DNA from: Streptomyces platensis
GTDB taxonomy: Bacteria > Actinomycetota > Actinomycetes > Streptomycetales > Streptomycetaceae
Reading direction: 5' to 3'
Assembly: GCF_008704855.1 (NCBI RefSeq)
Contig: NZ_CP023691.1
Span: 6,324,001 to 6,388,000 of the forward strand
Length of the DNA stretch: 64,000 nt
Shown: positions 10,402 through 19,500 of the stretch, piece after piece
How the letters are laid out: each line of letters opens with the position of its first letter
Position numbering within the stretch: the first letter of the stretch is position 1
The notes under the pieces: generated by a model
The model's input: the letters and a program-made list of their open reading frames with translations, nothing else
Database searches by the model: none
Told to the model about the DNA's origin: nothing
Translations under genes and position numbers: made by a program

Positions 10402-12111
10402 ATGGCCCACGCCGCACAGGTCCAGCGCATGTCCCGCTTGATGATCAAGACACTGCGCGACGACCCGGCCGACGCCGAGACCGCCAGCCACAAGCTGCTC
10501 GTCCGCGCCGGTTACGTCCGCCGCTCCTCCGCCGGCATCTGGACGTGGCTGCCGCTGGGCAAGAAGGTCCTGGAGAACGTCTCCCGCGTGGTGCGCGAGG
10601 AGATGGACGCCATCGGCGGCCAGGAGGTCCTGCTGCCGGCCCTGCTGCCCAAGGAGCCCTACGAGGCCAGCGGCCGCTGGGAGGAGTACGGCGACCTGCT
10701 CTTCCGCCTGAAGGACCGCAAGGGCGCGGACTACCTCCTCGGCCCCACCCACGAGGAGATCTTCACCCTCACGGTCAAGGACCAGTGCACGTCCTACAAG
10801 GACCTGCCGGTGATCCTCTACCAGATCCAGACCAAGTACCGCGACGAGGCCCGCCCCCGTTCCGGTGTGCTGCGCGGCCGCGAGTTCCAGATGAAGGACT
10901 CGTACAGCTTCGACACCACCGACGAGGGCCTGGAGCAGTCCTACGCCCTGCACCGCGAGGCCTACACCAAGATCTTCGAGCGGCTCGGCCTGGACTACCG
11001 CATCGTCTCCGCCGTCTCCGGCGCGATGGGCGGCTCCGCCTCCGAGGAGTTCCTGGCCCCCGCCGCGGCCGGTGAGGACACCTTCGTCGACTGCCCGGCC
11101 TGCGACTACGCCGCCAACACCGAGGCCGTCACGGTCAAGGTCGAGCCGGCCGACGGCTCCGCGCACGGCCCCGTCGAGGAGCTGGACACCCCCGACACCC
11201 CGACCATCGAGTCCCTCGCCGAGTACCTCGGTGTACCGGCCGCCGCGACCCTCAAGAACCTCTTGATCAAGGTCGACGGCGAGATCGTGGCGGTCGGCGT
11301 CCCCGGCAACCGCGAGGTCGACCTCGGCAAGCTCGGTGAGCACCTGGCACCGGCCACCGTCGAGCTGGTCACCGCCGAGGACTTCACCGACCGCCCGGAC
11401 CTGGTCCGCGGCTACGTCGGCCCGCAGGGCCTGGCCGGCAAGGCGTTCCGCTACCTCGCCGACCCCCGCGTCGCCTCCGGTACCGCCTGGGTCACCGGCG
11501 CCAACAAGGAGGGCAAGCACGCCAGGAACGTCGTCGCCGGCCGGGACTTCGAGGTCGACGAGTACCTCGACATGGTCGTCGTCGAGCCCGGCGACCCCTG
11601 CCCGAAGTGCGGCACCGGCCTGAAGATCGACCGCGCCATCGAGATCGGCCACATCTTCCAGCTCGGCCGCAAGTACGCGGACGCCTTCGAGCTCGATGTG
11701 CTCGGCCAGAACGGCAAGCCCGCCCGGGTCACCATGGGCTCCTACGGCATCGGTGTCTCCCGTGCGGTGGCCGCCCTCGCCGAGCAGACCCACGACGAGA
11801 AGGGCCTGTGCTGGCCCCGCGAGATCGCCCCGGCCGATGTGCATGTCGTGGCGGCCGGCAAGGCCAAGCAGACCGAGCTCGCCCTGGAGGTCGGCGAGCA
11901 GCTCGGCGCCGCGGGCCTGCGGGTCCTCGTCGACGACCGGGCCGGTGTCTCGCCGGGTGTGAAGTTCACCGACGCCGAGCTGCTGGGTGTCCCGACCATC
12001 GTGGTCGCCGGCCGGCGCGCGGCTGAGGGCGTCGTCGAGGTCAAGGACCGCCGTACCGGCGAGCGCGAGGAGCTGACGGTCGAGGAGGCCGTCGCCCGCC
12101 TCAGCGCGTAA
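10402..12111 (+). CDS. proS: Prolyl-tRNA synthetase (bacterial type, with editing domain)
   Basis: ProRS charges tRNA-Pro with proline. The 569-residue protein carries class II motifs: motif 1 region AGIWTWLPLGKKVL, motif 2 in YRDEARPRSGVLRGREFQ, and motif 3 near GSYGIGVSRAV. A YbaK-like editing insertion lies at about residues 230-390, and a C-terminal anticodon-binding domain follows. ATG 10402 is preceded by CAGGAGA nine bases upstream; the internal ATG 10429 is less likely. It is expressed singly between hairpins. Confidence 0.96.
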   Translation: MAHAAQVQRMSRLMIKTLRDDPADAETASHKLLVRAGYVRRSSAGIWTWLPLGKKVLENVSRVVREEMDAIGGQEVLLPALLPKEPYEASGRWEEYGDLLFRLKDRKGADYLLGPTHEEIFTLTVKDQCTSYKDLPVILYQIQTKYRDEARPRSGVLRGREFQMKDSYSFDTTDEGLEQSYALHREAYTKIFERLGLDYRIVSAVSGAMGGSASEEFLAPAAAGEDTFVDCPACDYAANTEAVTVKVEPADGSAHGPVEELDTPDTPTIESLAEYLGVPAAATLKNLLIKVDGEIVAVGVPGNREVDLGKLGEHLAPATVELVTAEDFTDRPDLVRGYVGPQGLAGKAFRYLADPRVASGTAWVTGANKEGKHARNVVAGRDFEVDEYLDMVVVEPGDPCPKCGTGLKIDRAIEIGHIFQLGRKYADAFELDVLGQNGKPARVTMGSYGIGVSRAVAALAEQTHDEKGLCWPREIAPADVHVVAAGKAKQTELALEVGEQLGAAGLRVLVDDRAGVSPGVKFTDAELLGVPTIVVAGRRAAEGVVEVKDRRTGEREELTVEEAVARLSA

Positions 12112-12120
12112 CCGGCGTAC

Positions 12121-12166
12121 GGCGAACGGGCCCGGCCAGGGGTGCGCCCCGGCCGGCCCGTTCGCC
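12121..12166. terminator. Bidirectional terminator between proS and the convergent operon
   Basis: 12-bp perfect arms at 12121-12132 and 12155-12166 around a G/C-rich loop. It sits 9 bases after the proS stop and 49 bases from the end of the minus-strand gene. Confidence 0.75.
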
Positions 12167-12215
12167 TGTGCACCAGGGCCTGTCCGGTGGGCGCGCGCCG
12201 ACCACCGGTTGAGGC

Positions 12216-13127
12216 CTACAGCCAGGCCGCGAACTCCAGCAGCAGTTCCCCGCGCTGACGGTCACCCACGGCCACCTCCCGGACGCCGGTGTCCACCGCC
12301 CGGTACAGCGTCCAGTCGCGCAGCCGGTCCCGGTCCACTTCCAGGGAGTCGGCCAGTTTGGCCACCCGGCGGCGGGCCGCGGCGGCCGCGCCGGACCCGG
12401 CCAGCAGATCCTCGAACCGGTCCAGCACCAGCGCCGTCAGGTCATACGCCCGCTCGCCGACGACGGGCGACGGGCCGACCGCCAGCCAGGGCGCCCGCGC
12501 CCCGGCCAGCACCTTGCCCTGCCGGAACGCACCGTGCAGCAGAAACTCCTCGTCGGACCCGGCCGGCAGAGCGCGCCGCAGCTCCAGCGCCTGCTCCACC
12601 AGCGGCCCGGCGGCCCGGGTCAGCGCCCCGGCCGTGCGCAGCCCTTCCACGTCCTGCTCGGTCCGCCCGGCCAGCGTCTCGAACGGGTGCCCCGCGGGGG
12701 GCTCCACCCACAGCCGCCGTACCGTGCCGGCCGCCTCCAGCAGCGCCTTGGCCTCCGGCAGCGAACGCAGCGACACCCCGCCCTGGAGCCGCTCCAGCAG
12801 CAGCGCACCGCTCGTGTCGTCGGACCGCAGCAGCCGCACCGCGCCCCAGCCGTCCCATATCTCCAGCGCCGCGCCCTCGTGCGCCGACACCCGCCCCGGG
12901 ACCGGGAACTTCAGCGCCGCCGGCGTCCCGTCCTGCTGCCGTACGAGCGCGAGCAGACTGCTGCGGCCACCGGGCGCCTGCACCCGCTCCAGCGTCAGCT
13001 CCCAGGCCGCCAGCTGCTGCTGAACCAGCGTCGGCAGCGCCGTGAGCCACTGCCGCACCGGACTTTCCGGATCGCCGCTCAGCGAACTCACCAACCGCTG
13101 CGGCGGTTCGATGGGTGCCGTTGCCAT
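12216..13127 (-). CDS. Aminoglycoside/hydroxyurea phosphotransferase-like protein, probably a pseudokinase
   Basis: The 303-residue protein resembles the APH(6)/hydroxyurea phosphotransferase family in length, in the N-terminal LALVRQQDGTPAALKFP strand (Lys in the ATP site) and in the LLHG catalytic-loop position. In active members the loop reads HGDLHxxN. Here it reads HGAFRQGK (His198, Gly199, Ala200), so the catalytic Asp and the metal-binding Asn are both replaced. The later DPKPxxGD-like segment is also altered to VGPSPVVGERAYDL. It is therefore unlikely to phosphorylate antibiotics; a binding or regulatory role is possible. It is last of a three-gene minus-strand operon. Confidence 0.75.
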   Translation of the reverse strand: MATAPIEPPQRLVSSLSGDPESPVRQWLTALPTLVQQQLAAWELTLERVQAPGGRSSLLALVRQQDGTPAALKFPVPGRVSAHEGAALEIWDGWGAVRLLRSDDTSGALLLERLQGGVSLRSLPEAKALLEAAGTVRRLWVEPPAGHPFETLAGRTEQDVEGLRTAGALTRAAGPLVEQALELRRALPAGSDEEFLLHGAFRQGKVLAGARAPWLAVGPSPVVGERAYDLTALVLDRFEDLLAGSGAAAAARRRVAKLADSLEVDRDRLRDWTLYRAVDTGVREVAVGDRQRGELLLEFAAWL

Positions 13128-13177
13128 GCTTGAGCTGTCCCTTTCCCGGTGGCGGAGACCGCGGAGCGGCCGGTCGT

Positions 13178-13693
13178 TCAGAGCGCGCCCGCGGCGGCGC
13201 TCGCGGAGCCGGCCGGCGCGGCCTCCGCGGCCCGCTCCACGAGCCCAGGGAAGGCTACGCCGCCGCCGCGCCAGCGCACCGACCGCACCGCCGCCTCGCG
13301 CAGCGCGGCCGCCGCCTCCCGCCGCCGGACCGCGCCGCCGGCCCGTACGAGATCTGCGTACACGGCGGCCAGCCGGTCCTCCAGCTCCGCCGCCAGCCGG
13401 GCCGCGGCGGCCGCGTCCGGCACCGGGAAGGGCAGCTCGTAGGCGGCGGCCGCGGCCTGCGGGGTACCGCCCAGATCGCGCACCACGCGGCGCAGCGCGT
13501 CCCGGCGGGCACGGTGCCCGTCGTACGCCGCCTGGGCCTCGGTGCGCCGGTCACCGACGATCCGCCCGCCCACCACGCCGTAGCCGTACACCGCGGCATG
13601 CTCGGCGGCCAGCGCCGCCTGCACCGCCGTCAGCTCGTCATGTCCGCTGTCGTCGTTGTCGCGCCTGCTGCCGCGAGCCGTTCCGGCCGTCAT
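13178..13693 (-). CDS. Ferritin-like domain protein (DUF4439)
   Basis: The 171-residue, Ala/Arg-rich, fully helical protein has the pattern of the actinobacterial ferritin-like DUF4439 family: helix 1 with LQAALAAEHAAVYGYGVVGG (seen here as VQAALAAEHAAVYGYGVVG), then a helix with YDGHRARRDALRRVV, then ELEDRLAAVYADLVR. Glu and His residues at AAEHAA and GHRARRD could bind metal, but whether it does is unknown. ATG 13693 has an AAGGGG site seven bases upstream. It sits 46 bases after the lipoprotein gene and 50 bases before the APH-like gene, so an operon is likely. Confidence 0.7.
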   Translation of the reverse strand: MTAGTARGSRRDNDDSGHDELTAVQAALAAEHAAVYGYGVVGGRIVGDRRTEAQAAYDGHRARRDALRRVVRDLGGTPQAAAAAYELPFPVPDAAAAARLAAELEDRLAAVYADLVRAGGAVRRREAAAALREAAVRSVRWRGGGVAFPGLVERAAEAAPAGSASAAAGAL

Positions 13694-13739
13694 CCGCACA
13701 CCCCTTCGCTGGTTCCTGCCCGGTGCTCCGCCCGGCCCG

Positions 13740-14294
13740 TCATCCGGCCCGCTCCGCCAGCAGATACGCGTGCACCGCACCGGCCGCCGCGACCGAGGCC
13801 AGCAGCCGGGCCAGTTCCGGAGGCGCGGCGATCAGCGCCTTGGTACGGGTGTCGGCGAGCCGGCGCTCCGCGTCGGCGAGCGCCGAGCGGGCGGCCCGCT
13901 CGTCCTCGGGGACCGGGGGGCCGGACGGCCGGGCGCCGTGCGGCGAGGGTCCGGACGCGGGGGCTCCGGCGTCCTGTGCGGGGCCGTCGGAGGCGCCGCC
14001 CCCGGGCGAGGGCGCGGCCCGCTCGTCGCCGAACGCCTCGGCGTGCCGGGCGACTTCGGAGCGCAGCGGGCGCAGCCGCGACTCCAGCGCCGGGTGCGCG
14101 GCCAGCGTCGCGTCGTAGCGCGCCAGCAGGGTCGCGCTGTCGCGGGCCGAGCGCTTGCGCAGCCGTTCGGCGGCGGAGGAGTGCTCGGCCCGGTCGGGGC
14201 CGGAGTCCTCGGAGCAGCCCGTGAGCAGGGCCGCGCCCCCGAGGGCGGCGCCGGCCAGCAGGGTCCTTCTACGCGCGTACGCCGCATTCGGCAC
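13740..14294 (-). CDS. Secreted lipoprotein of unknown function
   Basis: The 184-residue protein begins with a lipoprotein signal: Arg-rich ARRR, a hydrophobic stretch and the lipobox LLTGC, so the mature chain should be lipid-anchored outside the membrane. The ARRRTLLAG sequence could permit Tat export. The rest is helical and Ala/Arg/Glu-rich with a Pro/Gly linker near residues 100-130. I chose GTG 14294 because GGGAAG lies six bases upstream and it leaves a normal signal-peptide N-region. An in-frame GTG at 14327 has no ribosome site but lies about 4 bases after the predicted transcription start. The downstream neighbour is the DUF4439 protein. Confidence 0.65.
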   Translation of the reverse strand: MPNAAYARRRTLLAGAALGGAALLTGCSEDSGPDRAEHSSAAERLRKRSARDSATLLARYDATLAAHPALESRLRPLRSEVARHAEAFGDERAAPSPGGGASDGPAQDAGAPASGPSPHGARPSGPPVPEDERAARSALADAERRLADTRTKALIAAPPELARLLASVAAAGAVHAYLLAERAG

Positions 14295-14337
14295 GTTGCA
14301 CTTCCCGGGGTCTTCCGTAGTGATCACCGCAGGCGAG

Positions 14338-14367
14338 AGTATCCGTGACCACCCACCGAATCGTCAG
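14338..14367 (-). promoter_or_regulatory. Candidate vegetative promoter for the lipoprotein operon
   Basis: On the minus strand CTGACG (14362-14367) and GATACT (14338-14343) are spaced by 18 bases, close to the HrdB consensus. The predicted start is near 14331, upstream of the lipoprotein gene. Confidence 0.5.
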
Positions 14368-14445
14368 TACCCCGCCGGAACCGATAGGCTTTGACCCGAC
14401 ACGCGACCTACCCACAACAGCACACGCGGCCGAGGAGTCACCCGG

Positions 14446-14979
14446 ATGAGCACCACCCAGAGCGAGAGGCTGCGCGGACTGCTTGAACCGCTCATCGCCG
14501 CGCGGGACCTGGATCTGGAAGAGATCGAGGTGACACCGGCAGGCAAGCGGCGGGTGCTGAGGATCGTGGTCGATTCCGACGAGGGCGTCCAGCTGGACGA
14601 GTGTGCCGCGCTGAGCCGCGAGGCCTCCCAGATCCTGGACGACTCCGATGTGATGGGCGGCGCCCCCTACACCCTTGAGGTGACCTCACCCGGCGCCGAC
14701 CGCCCGCTGACCGAGCTGCGGCACTACCGCCGCGCCGTCGGCCGCCTCATCAAGGCCCAACTCCACGAGGGCGGCGAGCTGGTGGCAAGGATCACCGCCG
14801 TCGACGACTCCGGACTGGACCTCGAGGTGCCGGGAGTCAAGGGCCGCAAGCCGACCGCCCGCCGGGTCTCCTTCGACGAGATCGCCAAGGCGCGCGTCGA
14901 GCTGGAATTCAACCGCAAGTCCGACAAGCGTGACGCGCAGCACGACGAGAAGATCGACGAGAACAAGGAGGAGGCGTAG
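14446..14979 (+). CDS. rimP: Ribosome maturation factor RimP
   Basis: RimP assists 30S subunit maturation. The 177-residue protein has the N-terminal alpha/beta domain (LLEPLIAARDLDLEEIEV, with the SREASQILD helix and the LEVTSPGADRPL signature) and the C-terminal SH3-like domain near residues 95-155. The last 25 residues are a charged tail. ATG 14446 has GAGGAG eight bases upstream. It is the first gene of the rimP-nusA-rnpM-infB-ylxP-rbfA-truB cluster and lies two bases ahead of nusA. A TTGACC at 14391 could be a -35 element, but the matching -10 is poor. Confidence 0.95.
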   Translation: MSTTQSERLRGLLEPLIAARDLDLEEIEVTPAGKRRVLRIVVDSDEGVQLDECAALSREASQILDDSDVMGGAPYTLEVTSPGADRPLTELRHYRRAVGRLIKAQLHEGGELVARITAVDDSGLDLEVPGVKGRKPTARRVSFDEIAKARVELEFNRKSDKRDAQHDEKIDENKEEA

Positions 14980-14981
14980 CC

Positions 14982-15971
14982 GTGGATATCGACATGAGTG
15001 CCCTGCGGGGTCTGGTGCGGGAGAAGGAGATCTCGTTCGACCTGCTGGTCGAGGCGATCGAGTCGGCCCTCCTCATCGCCTACCACCGCACCGAAGGCAG
15101 CCGGCGGCGGGCGCGGGTGGAGCTGAACCGCAACACCGGTCATGTGACGGTGTGGGCGAAGGAGGATCCGGAGGACCTGGAGGAGGGCGCGGAGCCCCGC
15201 GACTTCGACGACACCCCCTCCGGCTTCGGAAGGATCGCGGCGACCACCGCCAAGCAGGTCATTCTCCAGCGGCTGCGGGACGCCGAGGAGGAGATCACCT
15301 TCGGCGAGTTCGCCGGGCGCGAGGGTGATGTCATCACCGGTGTCGTCCAGCAGGGCAAGGACCCCAAGAACGTGCTGGTGGACGTCGGCCCGATGGAGGC
15401 CATGCTGCCGGTGCAGGAGCAGGTCCCCGGTGAGGACTACGCGCACGGCACCCGGCTGCGCTCGTACGTCGTACGGGTGAGCAAGGGCGTCCGCGGCCCG
15501 TCGGTGACGCTGTCGCGCACCCACCCCAATCTGGTGAAGAAGCTCTTCGCCATGGAGGTCCCGGAGATCGCGGACGGCTCGGTGGAGATCTCCGCCATCG
15601 CCCGCGAGGCCGGCCACCGCACCAAGATCGCCGTACGGTCCACCCGCTCCGGCCTGAACGCCAAGGGCGCCTGCATCGGCCCCATGGGCGGCCGGGTGCG
15701 CGCCGTGATGGCCGAGCTGCACGGCGAGAAGATCGACATTGTGGACTGGTCGGACGACCCGGCCGAGCTGGTGGCGAACGCGCTGTCGCCGGCCCGGGTC
15801 AGCAAGGTCGAGGTCGTGGACCTGGCGGCGCGCTCCGCCCGGGTCACGGTGCCCGATTACCAGCTGTCACTGGCCATCGGTAAGGAAGGGCAGAATGCCC
15901 GGCTCGCCGCCCGTCTCACGGGCTGGCGGATCGACATCCGTCCGGACACCGAGCACGCGCCGCAGGACTGA
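14982..15971 (+). CDS. nusA: Transcription termination/antitermination factor NusA
   Basis: NusA binds RNA polymerase and nascent RNA to modulate pausing, termination and antitermination. The 329-residue protein has the N-terminal polymerase-binding domain (residues 1-110), an S1 domain (about 120-190, GREGDVITGVVQQ) and two KH domains (about 200-325, with IGPMGGRVRAV and IGKEGQNARLAARL). It lacks the C-terminal acidic repeats of E. coli NusA, as usual in actinobacteria. GTG 14982 follows the rimP stop by two bases, and its AAGGAGGAGG site lies inside rimP. Confidence 0.95.
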   Translation: MDIDMSALRGLVREKEISFDLLVEAIESALLIAYHRTEGSRRRARVELNRNTGHVTVWAKEDPEDLEEGAEPRDFDDTPSGFGRIAATTAKQVILQRLRDAEEEITFGEFAGREGDVITGVVQQGKDPKNVLVDVGPMEAMLPVQEQVPGEDYAHGTRLRSYVVRVSKGVRGPSVTLSRTHPNLVKKLFAMEVPEIADGSVEISAIAREAGHRTKIAVRSTRSGLNAKGACIGPMGGRVRAVMAELHGEKIDIVDWSDDPAELVANALSPARVSKVEVVDLAARSARVTVPDYQLSLAIGKEGQNARLAARLTGWRIDIRPDTEHAPQD

Positions 15972-15992
15972 GACCGTCCTAGGCGGCCGGTC

Positions 15993-16030
15993 GCGCCGCG
16001 GGCCCCGGAAAATCGGTGGTGCCGCGGCGC
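15993..16030 (+). terminator. Intercistronic hairpin between nusA and rnpM
   Basis: 9-bp arms GCGCCGCGG / CCGCGGCGC (15993-16001, 16022-16030) with a 20-base loop. Because it lies inside the conserved operon it may be partial or attenuating. Confidence 0.45.
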
Positions 16031-16107
16031 CCGTCCGGGAATTCTGAGTAGCCGTCCGGCCTTCACCCCATCGGGGCCGGAGCGGCGCGGGGAGGTAGAC
16101 TTAAGCA

Positions 16108-16395
16108 GTGTCTGGCCGGACGCATGCCCGCGCATGCCCTGAGCGCACCTGTCTGGGATGCCGGGAGCGAGCGGCCAAGGGCGATTTGCTGCGCATCGTG
16201 GAGATCGAGGGTGAGTGCGTCCCCGATCCTCGCGGTACGCTGCCCGGCCGGGGTGCTTACGTGCACCCGACACTGGTCTGCCTCGACCTGGCGGTTCGCC
16301 GCCGGGCGTTCAACCGGGCCTACCGGGCCCGGGGACCGTTCGACACGACGGCCTTGCGGCGGTCCGTCGAGCGTGCCGAGCAGCCCCTGCAATAA
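16108..16395 (+). CDS. rnpM: RnpM/YlxR family RNA-binding protein (DUF448)
   Basis: The 95-residue basic protein has the DUF448 signature PERTCLGCRERAAKGDLLRIV and the GRGAYVHPTLVCLDLAVRR core. Members bind RNA; the Bacillus protein modulates RNase P. GTG 16108 is preceded by GGGGAGGT eleven bases upstream. It sits between nusA and infB as in most Gram-positive genomes. Confidence 0.9.
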   Translation: MSGRTHARACPERTCLGCRERAAKGDLLRIVEIEGECVPDPRGTLPGRGAYVHPTLVCLDLAVRRRAFNRAYRARGPFDTTALRRSVERAEQPLQ

Positions 16396-16471
16396 CGCAC
16401 AGCACGAAATGCACAGCGCACGGAAAACCGTGCGGTCAGGTACCTCGCGAGTCGGAAGTAGGTCGAGATTG

Positions 16472-16504
16472 CGATGAGCACTCGATGAGTACGCGATGAG
16501 TACG
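16472..16504 (+). repeat. Three contiguous 11-bp repeats with overlapping mini-ORFs in the infB leader
   Basis: The units CGATGAGCACT, CGATGAGTACG and CGATGAGTACG lie end to end at 16472-16482, 16483-16493 and 16494-16504. Because 11 is not a multiple of 3, each ATG opens a new frame: 16474-16488 (Met-Ser-Thr-Arg, stop), 16485-16499 (Met-Ser-Thr-Arg, stop) and 16496-16516 (Met-Ser-Thr-Pro-Met-Lys, stop). Each stop overlaps the next start by ATGA. No strong ribosome site precedes them. A 7-bp hairpin CGCACGG/CCGTGCG lies just upstream at 16417-16434. Confidence 0.6.
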
Positions 16505-16556
16505 CCCATGAAGTAGCGACGGTCCGGTGGACAAACCCGGACCTAGAAGGAGCGAA

Positions 16557-19500
16557 GTGGCTAAGGTCCGGGTATACGAACTCGCCAAGGAGTTCGGCGT
16601 TGAGAGCAAGGTCGTCATGGCCAAGCTCCAAGAACTTGGTGAATTCGTCCGTTCGGCGTCCTCGACGATCGAGGCGCCGGTTGTTCGCAAGTTGACCGAC
16701 GCTTTCCAGGCAGGCAGCGGCAACGGCCGCGCCGCCGGTAAGCCCGCGGCGCCGCGCAAGTCGGCCCCCGCGAAGCCGTCCGCGCCGTCCCCGGCGCAGG
16801 CTGGGGGCACCTCCCCTGCCGCCAAGGCAGCGGGGGAACGTCCTGCTGCCCCGAAGCCGGGCGCCCCCAAGCCGGGCCCCGCGGCTCCGGCAGCCCCCGA
16901 GGCACCGAAGGTCCCCGAGGCGCCGAAGGCACCCGAGGCCCCGGTGGCTCCCAAGAGCACTCCCGCCGCCGGCCCCACCCCGGGTCCGCGCCCCACCCCG
17001 GCGCGCCCCGCGGCACCCAAGCCCGCTCCGGCCGCCCCCGCGCAGCCCGAGTTCCAGGCTCCGCCGGCCGCTCCGGCTGCTCCGGCGGCCAGCCAGTCGG
17101 CTCCCCGTCCCGGTGCCCCCGCCCCGCGTCCGGCCCGTCCGGCGTCCGGCCAGGGTGGTCAGGGCGGCCAGGGTGGCCAGGGCCGCGGTAACGCCCCGCG
17201 TCCCGGTGGCGAGCGTCCGGGCCCGCGTCCCGGCGGCCGTCCGTCCGGTCCGCGTCCGGGCAACAACCCCTTCACGTCCGGTGGCTCCACGGGCATGGCC
17301 CGCCCGCAGGCCCCCCGTCCCGGTGGCGCCCCGCGTCCCGGCGGCCAGGGTGGTCCCGGCGGTCCGCGCCCGCAGGGTGGCGGCCAGGGCGGTCCCCGTC
17401 CCCAGGGCGGTCAGGGCGGCGCGCGTCCCACCCCCGGTGGTATGCCCCGTCCGCAGGGTGCGGCCCCCGGTGGCGCCCCGCGTCCCGGTGGCGGCGGCGG
17501 TAACCGCCCGAACCCGGGCATGATGCCGCAGCGTCCCGCTGCCGGCCCGCGTCCGGGCCCCGGCGGTGGCGGCGGTCGCGGTCCCGGCGGTGCCGGTCGT
17601 CCCGGCGGCGGCGGTCGTCCCGGTGGCGGCGGCGGTTTCGCCGGTCGTCCCGGTGGTGGCGGCGGCGGTCGTCCGGGTGGCGGCGGCGGTTTCGCCGGTC
17701 GTCCCGGTGGCGGCGGTCCCGGTGGTGGCGGCGGCTTCGGCGGTCGTCCCGGCTTCGGTGGCCGTCCCGGCGGTCCCGGTGGCCGTGGTGGCACGCAGGG
17801 TGCGTTCGGCCGTCCCGGCGGTCCGGCGCGTCGTGGCCGCAAGTCGAAGCGGCAGAGGCGTCAGGAGTACGAGGCCATGCAGGCCCCGTCGGTGGGCGGC
17901 ATCATGCTGCCCCGCGGCAACGGCGCGACGGTTCGCCTGTCGCGTGGTGCCTCGCTGACGGACTTCGCCGAGAAGATCAACGCCAACCCGGCGTCGCTGG
18001 TCCAGGTCATGCTGAACCTGGGCGAGATGGTCACCGCGACCCAGTCGGTCTCCGACGAGACCCTCCAGCTGCTCGCCGACGAGATGAACTACGTCGTCGA
18101 GATCGTCAGCCCGGAGGAGGAGGACCGCGAGCTGCTCGAGTCCTTCGACATCGACTTCGGTGAGAACGAGGGCGGCGAGGACATGCTCGTCGCGCGTCCG
18201 CCGGTGGTGACCGTCATGGGTCACGTCGACCACGGTAAGACGCGACTGCTGGACGCGATCCGCAAGACGAACGTCATCGCGGGCGAGGCCGGCGGCATCA
18301 CCCAGCACATCGGTGCCTACCAGGTCGCGACCGAGGTCAACGACGAAGAGCGTCGCATCACCTTCATCGACACCCCGGGTCACGAGGCGTTCACCGCCAT
18401 GCGTGCCCGTGGTGCCAAGTCGACCGACATCGCGATCCTCGTGGTGGCGGCCAACGACGGTGTCATGCCGCAGACGATCGAGGCCCTGAACCACGCCAAG
18501 GCGGCCGATGTGCCGATCGTGGTCGCGGTCAACAAGATCGACGTCGAGGGCGCCGACCCGACCAAGGTGCGCGGCCAGCTCACCGAGTTCGGTCTGGTGG
18601 CCGAGGAGTACGGCGGCGACACGATGTTCGTCGACATCTCCGCCCGTGAGGGTCTGAACATCGAGCAGCTGCTCGAGGCCGTGGTCCTGACCGCGGACGC
18701 CTCGCTCGACCTGCGCGCCAACGCGGAGCAGGACGCGCAGGGCATCGCGATCGAGGCCCACCTCGACCGTGGCCGCGGCGCCGTGGCGACCGTCCTGGTC
18801 CAGCGCGGCACGCTGCGCGTCGGCGAGACGATGGTCGTCGGCGACGCGTACGGCCGAGTCCGTGCGATGTTCGACGACAAGGGCAACAACGTCGAGGAAG
18901 CGGGTCCGTCGACCCCCGTCCTGGTCCTGGGTCTGACCAACGTCCCGGGCGCCGGCGACAACTTCCTGGTCGTCGACGAGGACCGTACGGCCCGTCAGAT
19001 CGCCGAGAAGCGCGCGGCGCGCGAGCGCAACGCCGCCTTCGCCAAGCGCACCCGCCGGGTGTCCCTCGAGGACCTGGACAAGGTGCTCAAGGCCGGCGAG
19101 GTCCAGCAGCTCAACCTCATCATCAAGGGTGACGCTTCTGGTTCCGTCGAGGCCCTGGAGTCCTCGCTGCTCCAGCTCGACGTCGGCGAAGAGGTCGACA
19201 TCCGGGTGCTGCACCGCGGCGTCGGTGCGGTCACGGAGACCGACATCAACCTGGCGTCCGGCTCCGACGCGATCGTCATCGGCTTCAACGTGCGCGCCGA
19301 AGGCCGTGCGACGCAGATGGCCGAGCGCGAGGGCGTCGACGTCCGGTACTACTCGGTCATCTACCAGGCGATCGAGGAGATCGAGGCGGCCCTCAAGGGC
19401 ATGCTGAAGCCGGAGTACGAGGAGGTCGAGCTCGGTACCGCGGAGATCCGTGAGATCTTCCGCTCGTCCAAGCTCGGCAACATCGCGGGTGTGCTCATCC

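Noticed and set aside
12209..13133. Plus-strand open frames opposite the APH-like gene
   Set aside because: Overlapping Arg/Pro/Ala-rich frames are the antisense of a coherent minus-strand operon with ribosome sites.
17560..17820. Gly/Arg-rich tandem codon repeats in infB as a CRISPR or satellite array
   Set aside because: They are in-frame low-complexity codons (GRPGGGG) without spacers and belong to the IF-2 linker.
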